A stretch of DNA of 60,902 nucleotides, taken from NCBI GenBank assembly GCA_019694255.1, contig JAIBCI010000083.1:1-60902 (forward strand), in the 5' to 3' direction. The position numbers and the translations under genes were made by a program. This DNA is from Saprospiraceae bacterium. Its GTDB lineage: Bacteria; Bacteroidota; Bacteroidia; Chitinophagales; Saprospiraceae. Shown here in pieces: positions 41,728 through 50,961 of this stretch. Under the pieces are notes generated by a model that ran no database searches, was not told the origin of the DNA, and saw only the letters and a list, made by a program, of their open reading frames with translations. Every line of letters starts with the position of its first letter. Position 1 is the stretch's first letter.

Positions 41728-42840
41728 ATGAAGCTTGGCATTAATGCACGTTTTCTGCTTAAGGATAGGTTGGAAGGGATCGGCTGGTTCTGTCATGAGG
41801 TCATCCGTCGCATGGTGACCCGCTTTCCGGAGCATCAGTTTGTGCTGTTCTTCGACCGACCCTTTGACCCGGAATTCATTTATGCCGGCAATGTCAAAGG
41901 CGTAGTGGTTCAACCTCCCGCAAGACATCCAGTACTTTGGTATCTGTGGTTTGAATATAGTCTGCCAGCGGCGATGCGCCGTGAATCTGTGGACCTGCTG
42001 ATCAGCATGGATGGCTTCCTGAGTACCCGTACCAGTATTCCCCAATACCTCGTGATCCATGACCTGGCTTATCTTCATTATCCCGGACAGGTGAGTCCTG
42101 CGGTCAGATTTTTCTATCGTTATTTCACGGGCAGGTATCTGAGGAAAGCACAGAAGGTCTTTGCAGTATCCGAAGCGACCCGTCGGGATATCAGTACGCA
42201 TTTTGCCATCCCTGAACATCAGATCAGTGTGTGTTACAATGGCGTCCGCGACGTATTCAAACCGCTGCACATGGAGGAAGCAGACGAAGTTCGAAAGCAA
42301 TACAGTTCAGGAGAGGAATATTTTCTGTTTGTGGGCGCGTTGCACCCACGCAAAAACGTCCATGGACTCATACGCGCCTTCACGATTTTTAAAAGGAACA
42401 CGCACAGCCCGATGTTGCTACTCATTATCGGTCGTCGCGCCTGGCAGACACAAGAGATTGACGAGGCATATCATGCGTCGGAATATCAATCGGACATCCG
42501 CTTTCTGGATCATATCTCCTCAGTAGATCTATCACGCCTGACCGGTGCTGCCTCATGTGCCGTGGCTCCTTCCTTCCTCGAAGGATTCGGCGTGCCGGTG
42601 CTCGAAGCCTTACGGTGCGGGATTCCTGTGATCTGCTCTGATTGCTTTTCGTTACCTGAAGTGGCGGGCCCCGGAGCAGTATTGTTCAAACCCGATGATC
42701 CTGCATCCATTGCCTCTGCGATGCAGGAAATCCTTCGCGAGGATCTAAGGTCTTCACGAATACAACAAGGTTTTCAACATGCGATGCAGTTCAGCTGGGA
42801 GAGGACGACGGATGTTATTTGTAACGAAATCTTAAAATAG
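41728..42840 (+). CDS. Glycosyltransferase family 1/4 protein
   Basis: This 370-residue GT-B enzyme starts at the ATG 41728 (MKLGINARFLLKDRLEGIGW). The reading frame extends a little upstream, into DNA shared with the nadB promoter, but the family's N-terminus fits the chosen start. Diagnostic segments are YLVIHDLAYLHYP, VFAVSEATRRDI, FLFVGALHPRKNVHGLIRAF, and the C-terminal EX7E motif (E-GFGVPVL-E) followed by ALRCGIPVICSD. It probably adds a sugar to a lipid-linked or surface glycan; donor and acceptor are unknown. It is divergent from nadB and followed by repeat-rich DNA. Confidence 0.9.
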   Translation: MKLGINARFLLKDRLEGIGWFCHEVIRRMVTRFPEHQFVLFFDRPFDPEFIYAGNVKGVVVQPPARHPVLWYLWFEYSLPAAMRRESVDLLISMDGFLSTRTSIPQYLVIHDLAYLHYPGQVSPAVRFFYRYFTGRYLRKAQKVFAVSEATRRDISTHFAIPEHQISVCYNGVRDVFKPLHMEEADEVRKQYSSGEEYFLFVGALHPRKNVHGLIRAFTIFKRNTHSPMLLLIIGRRAWQTQEIDEAYHASEYQSDIRFLDHISSVDLSRLTGAASCAVAPSFLEGFGVPVLEALRCGIPVICSDCFSLPEVAGPGAVLFKPDDPASIASAMQEILREDLRSSRIQQGFQHAMQFSWERTTDVICNEILK

Positions 42841-42864
42841 AACGATGTGCTATGAAGTATTATA

Positions 42865-42962
42865 GATCCTTGAAATTCGAAGAAATTCGGTATGAACTAT
42901 CGAAGTGTGAACTATGAAGTTTGAATTATCGAAGATCCTCGAAATCATAAGGATTTCGGGAT
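42865..42962. repeat. Two further copies of the dispersed palindromic repeat
   Basis: GATCCTTGAAATTCGAAGAA followed by ATTCGG (42865-42892) and a diverged copy GATCCTCGAAATCATAAGGA followed by TTTCGGGAT (42934-42962) resemble the units at 34827 and 38558. The flanks contain TATGAACTATCGAAG-like short repeats. The whole gap 42841-43344 lacks a gene. Confidence 0.6.
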
Positions 42963-43089
42963 GAAGAATTATCTACGAAGAATGAGTTCATCATTCATAG
43001 ATCATAGTTTATAGTTATACTATTGAATATTGAATTCAGAGGAAAGTACAAGCAGCGAAAATATTGAGCACGCGCCAAAATTAGCTAAT

Positions 43090-43340
43090 GACTATTGACC
43101 CTTTACTATTGAAATTTGCGTCCCGATATTGACTATTTACTATTGAAATCTGCGTCCCGATATTGACTTTTTACTACTGACTATTTACTATTGAAATCTG
43201 CGTCCCGATATTGACTATTTACTACTGACTATTTACTATTGAAATCTGCGTCCCGATATTGACTTTTTACTACTGACTATTTACTATTGAAATCTGCGTC
43301 CCGATATTGACTATTTACTACTGACTATTTACTATTGAAA
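43090..43340. repeat. 48-bp tandem repeat array adjoining tRNA-Val
   Basis: Three complete 48-bp units start at 43165, 43213 and 43261, and a 32-bp partial unit starts at 43309 and ends 4 bp before the tRNA. Each unit contains ACTATTTACTATTGAAATCT and GCGTCCCGATATT. Two shorter, diverged units (43090-43130 and 43131-43164) precede them. Successive units alternate GACTTTT and GACTATT, so the array probably grew by duplication of a 96-bp dimer. No spacers and no cas genes are present. Confidence 0.9.
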
Positions 43341-43344
43341 AAAG

Positions 43345-43419
43345 TGGGCGTTGGCAGGCTCGAACTGCCGACCCCTACCTTGTCGAGGTAGTGCTCTGAA
43401 CCAACTGAGCTAAACGCCC
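43345..43419 (-). tRNA. tRNA-Val (anticodon GAC)
   Basis: The minus strand folds into a complete cloverleaf of 75 nt without encoded CCA. The acceptor stem is GGGCGTT/AACGCCC with discriminator A, and the D stem is GCTC/GAGC. The anticodon stem is CTACC/GGTAG with loop TCGACAA, the variable loop has 5 nt, and the T stem is GGCAG/CTGCC with loop TTCGAGC. Counting from the 5-bp stem, the anticodon is GAC (valine). Position 33 is C instead of the nearly universal U. mnmG is on the same strand downstream in map order and the 48-bp repeat array adjoins the 3' end. Confidence 0.88.
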
Positions 43420-43496
43420 TGAATCGGGGTGGCAAAGGTAATATTTCTGAGAAAAAAGTATCAACTAAAGAAATGAATTGAGAGTCCGTTTAATGC

Positions 43497-45362
43497 TTAT
43501 CTCCCCAAATGCACCAATAAGACCGAAATGTCTGCCGGAGAGACCCCGCTGATGCGGCTGGCCTGGCCGATGGTGGCGGGTCTGATCTTCGATAATTTGT
43601 TGCGGGCTTCGTTCGACAGGGCCGTCAGCGAATGATAATTGTAGTCCGGGTTGATCTTCACGGCTTCGAGTCTCAGCATCTTGTCCACCATCTCCTGTTC
43701 CTTGCGAACATAACCTTCGTATTTGATATGAATCTGCACACTGAGTCTGGTCTCTTCGTCCAGATCTGCAGCGGCCGCCTGTAGTGACGGGCTATAGGAC
43801 ATCATGTCTTCCAGCTTCACGTCCGGCCGGGAGAGTATCTGGGCCATGCGCGTTTTTAATTCGATGGGTGAAGATCCAATGCGCTGCAGGTAAGGGTTGA
43901 TTTCATCCGGAGTGCACATATTTTCTTCCATGAAGGAGCACAAGCCCCTGAATGCCGTCTGCTTGCTTTCGAGACGCTTCCAGCGTTCTTCCATGCCCTG
44001 CATGCCCATGGCCTTTGCCACCGGGGTCAGCCGGAAATCGGCATTATCTTGCCGCAGCATGATGCGGTACTCGGCCCTTGAGGTAAACATCCGGTAGGGT
44101 TCTTCGGTGCCTTTGTTGACAAGGTCATCGATGAGTACCCCAATATAGGCTTCGGAGCGCTTCAGCACCAGGGGTTCTTCCTCCCTGATCCCGCGCACAG
44201 CATTGATTCCTGCGATCAGTCCCTGACAGGCGGCTTCCTCATACCCCGTCGTGCCGTTGATCTGTCCTGCAAAAAACAGTCCTGCCACCAGATGGGTCTC
44301 CAGGCTCAACTGAAGCTGCGTCGGCGGAAAATAATCGTACTCGATGGCATAGCCGGGCCTGAACATCTTCACTTGCTGCAGCCCGGGTATTTTTCTTAGG
44401 GCGGCAAACTGAACCTCCTCCGGTAGCGAAGAGGAGAATCCGTTGAGATAGATCTCATTGGTATCCCATCCCTCGGGCTCAATAAACAGCTGATGCCGGT
44501 CCCTCTCTGCGAAGCGGTCGATTTTATCCTCAATCGAAGGACAATACCTCGGACCGAGACCCTGGATTCTGCCGGTAAACATCGGACTGCGGTCAAAACC
44601 CGTCTTCAGAATGTCATGTACTTCGGGGTTGGTATAAGTAATGTGACACTGCAACTGCCGGTCCGGTAGTCTGGTCTGTGTAAAGCTGAACCGGTTGATC
44701 TTGTCATCACCGTACTGGATCTCTGTCTGCGAATAATCGATGCTCCTGCCATCCAGTCGGGGTGGTGTCCCGGTCTTCATGCGTCCTGCTTCGAATCCCA
44801 GGCTGACCAGCTGATCCGTGATACCCCGCGCAGGGCTTTCGCCGGCGCGGCCACCTCCGAACTGTTTGTCGCCCACATGGATGATGCCATTCAGAAAAGT
44901 ACCATTCGTCAGCACGACCGCCCTGGCCTTGATCTCGTGACCCATGGACGTGCTGACGCCTGTGATCCTGCGGTCCTTGACCAGCAGGCCGCTGACCATG
45001 TCCTGCCAGAAATCAATGTTGGCATGTCCTTCGAGGATGTTGCGCCATTTGCGGGCAAAGAGCATCCGGTCGCTTTGCGCGCGCGGACTCCACATGGCGG
45101 GTCCTTTGGACAGGTTGAGCATCCGAAACTGCACCATGGTCTCATCCGTCACAATGCCTGAATAGCCACCTAATGCGTCGATCTCCCGTACAATCTGGCC
45201 TTTGGCCACACCGCCCATCGCCGGATTGCAGGACATCTGGGCAATGGTCTGCATATTCATGGTGACCAGCAAGACCTTACAGCCCATATTGGCCGCAGCA
45301 CCTGCAGCTTCACAGCCGGCATGTCCGGCGCCTACCACAATGACATCGTATTCGGGAAACAT
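43497..45362 (-). CDS. mnmG: tRNA uridine-5-carboxymethylaminomethyl modification enzyme MnmG
   Basis: MnmG (GidA) is the FAD- and NADH-dependent partner of MnmE; together they modify U34 of certain tRNAs. The FAD site is [16 protein letters not shown]. Other landmarks are [70 protein letters not shown] and the C-terminal YEGYVRKEQ with FDY-like [14 protein letters not shown] features. The start was set at [11 protein letters not shown] (45362, 621 residues), which fits the family; the frame continues ten codons upstream to 45392. It is encoded 78 bp upstream of the tRNA-Val gene and is unrelated in function to neighbouring genes. Confidence 0.95.
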   Translation of the reverse strand: MFPEYDVIVVGAGHAGCEAAGAAANMGCKVLLVTMNMQTIAQMSCNPAMGGVAKGQIVREIDALGGYSGIVTDETMVQFRMLNLSKGPAMWSPRAQSDRMLFARKWRNILEGHANIDFWQDMVSGLLVKDRRITGVSTSMGHEIKARAVVLTNGTFLNGIIHVGDKQFGGGRAGESPARGITDQLVSLGFEAGRMKTGTPPRLDGRSIDYSQTEIQYGDDKINRFSFTQTRLPDRQLQCHITYTNPEVHDILKTGFDRSPMFTGRIQGLGPRYCPSIEDKIDRFAERDRHQLFIEPEGWDTNEIYLNGFSSSLPEEVQFAALRKIPGLQQVKMFRPGYAIEYDYFPPTQLQLSLETHLVAGLFFAGQINGTTGYEEAACQGLIAGINAVRGIREEEPLVLKRSEAYIGVLIDDLVNKGTEEPYRMFTSRAEYRIMLRQDNADFRLTPVAKAMGMQGMEERWKRLESKQTAFRGLCSFMEENMCTPDEINPYLQRIGSSPIELKTRMAQILSRPDVKLEDMMSYSPSLQAAAADLDEETRLSVQIHIKYEGYVRKEQEMVDKMLRLEAVKINPDYNYHSLTALSNEARNKLSKIRPATIGQASRISGVSPADISVLLVHLGR

Positions 45363-45537
45363 CGCGCTGCAAAGGTATAACCTGGCATCCATTTAGGATG
45401 GCTGAAGACCTCGTAATTGAAGTGACTCCGATTCGTCCTTTAACTTTTTATAAGTCTTTCAGTCTAAGGTCCTCATAAATAAACTGGGCAATTTGCCATC
45501 TCCAATTTGAACATTTTAGCCAGCCATCAGAAATAAT

Positions 45538-45545
45538 TAGCTTTG
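45538..45545 (+). promoter_or_regulatory. Promoter -7 box of the double-esterase gene
   Basis: TAGCTTTG matches TAnnTTTG and lies 16 bp before the ATG at 45562. A TTTT about 20 bp upstream could serve as a weak -33 element. Confidence 0.5.
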
Positions 45546-45561
45546 CACAAAACCCCACCAT

Positions 45562-47862
45562 ATGAATAAAGTATTCTTAACCGCCATAGCACTCTTTGCC
45601 ACGCTGCTCGCTTCGGCCCAGACCGGAACAAAAGTTCGAAAGACAACCCTGGTTGATGGTATTAACCGGGAGTATTTTCTTCACATTCCTTCGGGCTACA
45701 CCGGACAAAAAAATGTTCCACTTGTTTTTATGCTTCATGGAACGAGCGGCGATGGGGAAAAAATGTATAATGGAAGCGGATGGGCTGAGCTGGCAGAAAA
45801 AGAAAACTTCATCGCCGTATTTCCCAGTTCACTTCGCTATAAGATCGTTGATGATGGAGAAGAAAAAACAACTACAAAATGGAATACCCTGCCTGATGCC
45901 AATTGGTATCTGCAACCGGGACAGACCGGCGCTGACGATATCCGTTTTTTGCGGAAGGTGCTCCGGGAAGTTACCCTCGGTTATAAAATCGATGAAAACA
46001 GAATGTACCTCAACGGATTCAGCAATGGTGGACAGATGGCTGCCAAATGCAGTATCGAAATGAGTGATCTGCTGGCGGCGGTATGCATGAACGCGGGTTC
46101 ATTCTATCTCGATACGACATATACACCCAACAGAAAAATTCCTGTGCTGTATCAGGTCGGAAATGCAGATTATGGACCTGGTAATGTTGGTCCTGAAGTG
46201 CCCTTGGCATATTTTGATTCATTGATATCCACACCTGATCTACCTTATTTTAATGGCAAACTGTATCGCACTGCGAAAAACATTACGAGAAACTTTGAAT
46301 TCAAATTCGAACATACCATCGTCGGCGACACCAATACAGCCATGATTGCGACCTATCTGCCGGTCAATGCACAGGACAAACATGAATTGAAATACATTTA
46401 TGTCAAAGGGCTGGATCACAGCTATCCAAACTGGGCACCCACGCAACATTGGAACTGGATGAAGCAGTACACCAGGAATAATACCACTTCTTCATCCTAT
46501 ACGCTCAACACCAACCAGGGATACGGCGGAGGACAATATGAACAAGGAACCGAAATCCATATCTGGGCCCGTCAGATCGATGGCAAGGTATTCACACACT
46601 GGTCAGGCGATGTGGGATATCTCGAATCTCCCAATGAGTATCACTCTGTGGTATACATGCCTACCAGAAATGTTACCGTCACCGCCAACTATGCAGATCT
46701 GCAACCCGACATGGTCATGAATGCATACAATACGATGGGCGCACAGCGTATGAAACATTTTTATTTCTATTCTCCTTCCGATCTAAATAAAACCAAAGGT
46801 GTGGTGTGGTTTTTCCACGGCACCAATGGCAATGCGCTCAATATGATCAGTGATCCGGATACGCGCCAGATGATCAATCTACTCATGGTCAATCATTACG
46901 CTGTGGTCGCACTGACCAGTGAGGAAAGTGAGTATGATATAGACTTTAATAATGACGGTGTCTACCGTTGGTCTTATGGCATAGATTCCACATTGATTGA
47001 TATGGCCAATGTCCGTGCGATTCGCGATACGCTAATCAATCGCCAGCTCCTTCGCAATAACCTCCCGCACGCAGCCATCGGATGGTCTGCCGGAGGTGCA
47101 TTTACAGAGTTTATTGCGAATGTTCTGGGATGGAAAGCAGCAATTAATCACACTTCAGCCGGAAGCGATACATTATCCAGGGATGCCAAAGTCATTGTTC
47201 CTTATCTGGTGTCCATCAACGAAAATGACAACAATCCGGGGGTAGGACCAGCAGGAAATGCGATGGCCCGGGTAAATGTCCAGAATTATCTCAACCGCGG
47301 TGCCTGCGCCATTTTGCATGAACAACTGGAAGCCCCGCTTTTTCCTCAGCGGTTTGATCGTTCTGAACTGATTTCTGAGGCACTCTCTGTTGAGATATTC
47401 AATGAAATTAAAAAGAACAATGGTCTTGACAGCAATAATTATTTGACGAACCACCCAAACCAACTCGTTGCTGTGGTTGCTGCCAATCCACAAAAATTCC
47501 CGGTCATAATAGGTCTGACCAATGCCCAACGTGATGCCGTTCTCAAGCAACTGGAAGTAACCTATGCAGATCATAGTCTCAAAGCAGATATCAATGCCAT
47601 GACGCTAAATCTGATTGAACAGGGATGCGGAATTATTAACAGTAATCGCGATCACAATCAACACAGCACTCAGCTGATCTGGCCTAATCCCGCTTCATCG
47701 CTTATTCATTTACCAAATATTGCATACTGGGAATTGGCTGATTTTTCCGGACGGACATTATCCAAAGGTTCAGGATCAGAAATCAATGTAACCGAATTAG
47801 CCTCCGGAATATATTTTATCAAAGTCAACAATGAAATCTTCAGAGCAGTTGTTTTGCATTGA
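45562..47862 (+). CDS. Secreted double alpha/beta-hydrolase (PHB-depolymerase/feruloyl-esterase-like) with T9SS sorting domain
   Basis: This 766-residue exported protein has two hydrolase modules. After a signal peptide (1-19, ASA-Q), the first module resembles PHB-depolymerase or feruloyl esterases (LpqC-like): VPLVFMLHGTSGDGEKM, nucleophile elbow GFSNGG with Ser154, and a candidate His286 in GLDHSYPNW. A bacterial-repeat (InlB-like) beta domain follows at about 312-378 (FTHWSGDVG, NVTVTANY). The second module (about 380-680) has KGVVWFFHGTNGNALN and GWSAGG with Ser509. The C-terminus (IWPNPASSLIHLPN to IFRAVVLH) is a T9SS type A sorting domain. Ester-linked plant or polymer substrates are plausible but not shown. 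An 18-bp bidirectional terminator follows. Confidence 0.88.
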   Translation: MNKVFLTAIALFATLLASAQTGTKVRKTTLVDGINREYFLHIPSGYTGQKNVPLVFMLHGTSGDGEKMYNGSGWAELAEKENFIAVFPSSLRYKIVDDGEEKTTTKWNTLPDANWYLQPGQTGADDIRFLRKVLREVTLGYKIDENRMYLNGFSNGGQMAAKCSIEMSDLLAAVCMNAGSFYLDTTYTPNRKIPVLYQVGNADYGPGNVGPEVPLAYFDSLISTPDLPYFNGKLYRTAKNITRNFEFKFEHTIVGDTNTAMIATYLPVNAQDKHELKYIYVKGLDHSYPNWAPTQHWNWMKQYTRNNTTSSSYTLNTNQGYGGGQYEQGTEIHIWARQIDGKVFTHWSGDVGYLESPNEYHSVVYMPTRNVTVTANYADLQPDMVMNAYNTMGAQRMKHFYFYSPSDLNKTKGVVWFFHGTNGNALNMISDPDTRQMINLLMVNHYAVVALTSEESEYDIDFNNDGVYRWSYGIDSTLIDMANVRAIRDTLINRQLLRNNLPHAAIGWSAGGAFTEFIANVLGWKAAINHTSAGSDTLSRDAKVIVPYLVSINENDNNPGVGPAGNAMARVNVQNYLNRGACAILHEQLEAPLFPQRFDRSELISEALSVEIFNEIKKNNGLDSNNYLTNHPNQLVAVVAANPQKFPVIIGLTNAQRDAVLKQLEVTYADHSLKADINAMTLNLIEQGCGIINSNRDHNQHSTQLIWPNPASSLIHLPNIAYWELADFSGRTLSKGSGSEINVTELASGIYFIKVNNEIFRAVVLH

Positions 47863-47921
47863 TTAGAAAAGTCTTACTTGAATACTTCTCTGAGATTTGC
47901 CTCTTCAAAGGATTATTTTAT

Positions 47922-47964
47922 AAAAATACAGGCCTGAATTGCGAATATTCAGGCCTGTATTTTT
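47922..47964. terminator. Bidirectional intrinsic terminator between convergent genes
   Basis: Perfect 18-bp stem AAAAATACAGGCCTGAAT (47922-47939) / ATTCAGGCCTGTATTTTT (47947-47964) with a 7-nt loop. T-runs on both strands make it suitable for stopping both the double-esterase gene and the convergent gene at 47991. Confidence 0.92.
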
Positions 47965-47990
47965 TAATCTGACTGCGAACAGATTTTCAA

Positions 47991-49055
47991 TTACTGTATT
48001 ACAAACCTTCCATTATTCAATACTGAACCGTCTTGCGCTGTGACCATATACATATAATAACCCGGCATCATTCCAATTGTATTGAATAGTACCTTATCGA
48101 AGCCACTGACCCTTTCTTTCCTGATCACTTTCCCGTTTAAATCTGTGATAGATAGTTCGTGCGCATTGACTTCAGCGATCCTTATACTGATGATGCTTCC
48201 CGATGCAGCCGGATTAGGATACACTTCCTGATGACTGGATTCTTGTACCTTGTCATTGACCGCCGTTACAGAAAAATCTGCATATTGCGCGCCGGCAGAA
48301 CTGGTACCCAACGCATCCGTTGACAAATTCATTAACTGTAATCTTGTATTGCCACTTCTGAGCCAGTAGAAATCGATACTCGTGTCCCTGGAGGTATTGA
48401 CCAGAAAATAGGAACCATTTCCGAACAAGTCAAAATAAACACTGTCCGTATTTTCCATTCGTCGTTTGATGAGCAGCGTATTGGTATATTGGCCTGCGGG
48501 AGTTTTCAAGCTGCCATAGGCGGGGGCAGTAACATTGATGTTCGAAAAAATAGTCAGCTTGGCATTGATGGTATCAACTTTTGTGAGTATTAGCAGTCTT
48601 GCCGTCCCGTTTCTGGTATTGTTATAGGTAAATGGAACCGGAATAACCAATGCATCAGGACTATAATCGATTTTGTCTATACCGCCAGCGGTTGCAGAAT
48701 AAACACCGTCGATATAAAGTCCCGTATTATTCTTTAGAAAGTAACTGGCCGTTGAATCAACAACGGAATACGTCGCCAAATTCGCATTGGGAAAACTACC
48801 GGGCTTGAGGAATGCCGGAACCGCTGCAGGCGCTACTATTTTAGTCAACGCGGTGTCCGAAACCATGAACTCTTTGGAATAATCCCAGGTTTGATTGGGA
48901 CCCAGTGAAGGCAATGTATGCACACCCTGCCGGTAATCCCCATAATCGATCCATTGGTCTCCTGCCGCCGGCAAATCAGATGGCTGTATCGTAGGCTGGG
49001 CATAAAGACCTGTCACAAAAACAAACAAGTAAACAATGTAGAAATTTTTATTCAT
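47991..49055 (-). CDS. T9SS cargo protein of unknown function
   Basis: This 354-residue exported protein starts at MNKNFYIVYLFVFVTGLYA-Q, a clear signal peptide; the open frame continues 14 codons upstream without a convincing start. The body is beta-rich (IQPSDLPAAGDQWIDYGDYR, LPSLGPNQTWDYSKEF, YGSLKTPAGQYTNTLLIKRR) and is not recognised. The pattern L-P-x-L-G-P-N-Q-T-W-D-x-S is frequent in Bacteroidota secreted proteins. The last 80 residues (YPNPAASGSIISIRIAEV to NGRFVIQ) form a T9SS type A sorting domain. It converges on the double-esterase gene across a bidirectional terminator, with its own upstream region in the long spacer 49056-49714. Confidence 0.82.
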   Translation of the reverse strand: MNKNFYIVYLFVFVTGLYAQPTIQPSDLPAAGDQWIDYGDYRQGVHTLPSLGPNQTWDYSKEFMVSDTALTKIVAPAAVPAFLKPGSFPNANLATYSVVDSTASYFLKNNTGLYIDGVYSATAGGIDKIDYSPDALVIPVPFTYNNTRNGTARLLILTKVDTINAKLTIFSNINVTAPAYGSLKTPAGQYTNTLLIKRRMENTDSVYFDLFGNGSYFLVNTSRDTSIDFYWLRSGNTRLQLMNLSTDALGTSSAGAQYADFSVTAVNDKVQESSHQEVYPNPAASGSIISIRIAEVNAHELSITDLNGKVIRKERVSGFDKVLFNTIGMMPGYYMYMVTAQDGSVLNNGRFVIQ

Positions 49056-49714
49056 AACAATTATTTTATTCATTAAATATTTATTTGCATCGTTCAATAA
49101 TTTACTTTTTTGTGTTGAAAAAAATATTGAACTCCCTTCAAAACTATTATAAAAAAATTACTTAAATTTAATAATCTTTGTTTTCGCCCGCCTTTTCCTA
49201 ATATAAATAATTGCATATCAACCATTTACATTAATATCCCCGGATGCTTGCCGCAACGGTAACCAAGCCTGGACAATGTATAGATTCTCTTGCAGTTATA
49301 TCGTTGCATGGTCTCGATGCGGAAAAACAATAAACAATCGCTGCGTTTGAAGTTTTTAAAAAATACTCATCCAAGAACAAAATGATTTGACATTCCTGAA
49401 TTTCGATCTGAGTTATTCAATATAGATCGATAGATTGATCCGAAGACAAAAGTGCTTGCTTATTCTCAATAACTGATAAGGGTGAATATAATCAAGCTTC
49501 GCACTCCTACTATTCATCATGACGAATACGCTGATGGCATGGAATGAACAACTTGAATTCAGCCAATAGCTAAAACGCTCATTAATTATGCAAAGTATCC
49601 AACGCTTGCATTTGTACTGAATCGCGAAAGAAAATTCTATATGTTCAAAAATATTTCGTCTTTGGAAGTTACAGAATGAACCGGGCTTGCTTTCAGATAA
49701 AAAACAAACAAGCC
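49056..49714. other. Intergenic region of about 660 bp between divergent genes
   Basis: AT-rich DNA separating the divergent genes at 47991-49055 and 49715-50668. No conserved protein, RNA or repeat is recognised. It must contain both promoters. Confidence 0.5.
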
Positions 49715-50668
49715 ATGAAAAAAAAATTACAATTATTTAGTTTGAGCATCTTCTTATTTGCATCTTGCCAAAAAGAACATGAAGAATTATCCAATACAGT
49801 GCAGACACAACAGTTGGTGGCCTCCGCCGACAATTGCGCCACAGAAGGGCTGATTGAAAAAGTATTCAATGATTGCGGCGTGGTCAGGAAGTATTATATT
49901 CAATTACCCGTTGGATTTAATCCTGATTCCACCTATCCACTGCTGATGGCTTTCCATGGTAAAGGAAGTGGTGTCAAAAACAAGGCCTGCGCCTGGAAAG
50001 AAAGAATCGGTGCGTGGATCGATGAAAATAGATTTATCGCCGTGTACGGCCGTGCTTACAATGATTTAACCTGGTATATTGACAGCACCTGTCTGGAAAA
50101 TGTTGATGAAGAATGTTATGTTCAAAATATCCGCAATGAGATGACCACACTTTACAAAATTGATACACAACATATCTATTGGATGGGCACCAGCAATGGC
50201 GGAGGGCTTTGTATTGACTTATCCCGCAAAATTCATTGGGTCAGTGCGGTCACTTCGATCGCATGCTATCCATGGAGCGAGCTGCGCATGGAAGATATCC
50301 CTCAATTACCATTATTTCAGATTCACGGAGCCCTTGACGGCACGATCAATTATGATGGCGTCGAATTTAATTGCCTTGACTTTGTCAATGCCGATTCCGC
50401 ATGCCAGCAATGGGCCGCACACAACGGTTGCCTCATCGCCCCATTATGTAGCAGCGCAATGATCGATGGACACGTCTTGAATCGCTCCAGCTGGTGCGGT
50501 CCAAAACCAGCACTATTTGCTGGCTGTCTTCGCTGCATTCTTCGCAAGGAAGTGCTTCACTATCGTCTGGAAGGAATAGGTCATCAGGTTTATGAAGAAA
50601 TCGGCATTATTCCGGGGTACAAAGAGAGGCTTAACGATGATATTTTTAACTTCTTCAAAAGGCATTAA
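49715..50668 (+). CDS. Esterase-like alpha/beta-hydrolase lipoprotein
   Basis: This 317-residue predicted lipoprotein (lipobox FASC, Cys18) has a hydrolase of the PHB-depolymerase/esterase type. Landmarks are YIQLPVGFNPDSTYPLLMAFHGKGSG, the nucleophile elbow GTSNGG with Ser160, LFQIHGALDGTINY carrying a candidate Asp, and LEGIGHQVYEE with a candidate His. It has at least ten Cys in the mature part, which suggests disulfides. The start MKKKLQLFSL at 49715 gives a proper lipoprotein signal; the frame runs 13 codons upstream. The module resembles the first domain of the double-esterase encoded 2 kb upstream, but lacks a T9SS tail and is membrane-anchored. Confidence 0.85.
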   Translation: MKKKLQLFSLSIFLFASCQKEHEELSNTVQTQQLVASADNCATEGLIEKVFNDCGVVRKYYIQLPVGFNPDSTYPLLMAFHGKGSGVKNKACAWKERIGAWIDENRFIAVYGRAYNDLTWYIDSTCLENVDEECYVQNIRNEMTTLYKIDTQHIYWMGTSNGGGLCIDLSRKIHWVSAVTSIACYPWSELRMEDIPQLPLFQIHGALDGTINYDGVEFNCLDFVNADSACQQWAAHNGCLIAPLCSSAMIDGHVLNRSSWCGPKPALFAGCLRCILRKEVLHYRLEGIGHQVYEEIGIIPGYKERLNDDIFNFFKRH

Positions 50669-50961
50669 TACAATAGCCGCAACAGCGCATTGGTTGTACT
50701 ATTTTGAAGGATGTCAGACGATGCTCAACATAACTGATCAACAAAATAAATTTTTTAAGACTTTAAGACGAAAGGATATCATTTAAAGAGCAGAAAAAAA
50801 TGCTGCAGCATTTTTTCTACCTCATCATACCGCATTGTGCAGGGAAGATTATTTTCATCGTGTGACAATTTTAACTTATTGTTTCAATGAGTTTTGTCGA
50901 ACTGATGCAGCAAATCACATTCTTTATTAAAAATAAAATGCAGCAAATTTGTCACAAACTT

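Noticed and set aside
43090-43340. Possible CRISPR array
   Set aside because: The 48-bp units are directly adjacent with no unique spacers, and no cas genes are present.
43345-43419. tRNA-Asp as an alternative identity
   Set aside because: The anticodon read from the 5-bp stem is GAC (Val), not GTC (Asp).
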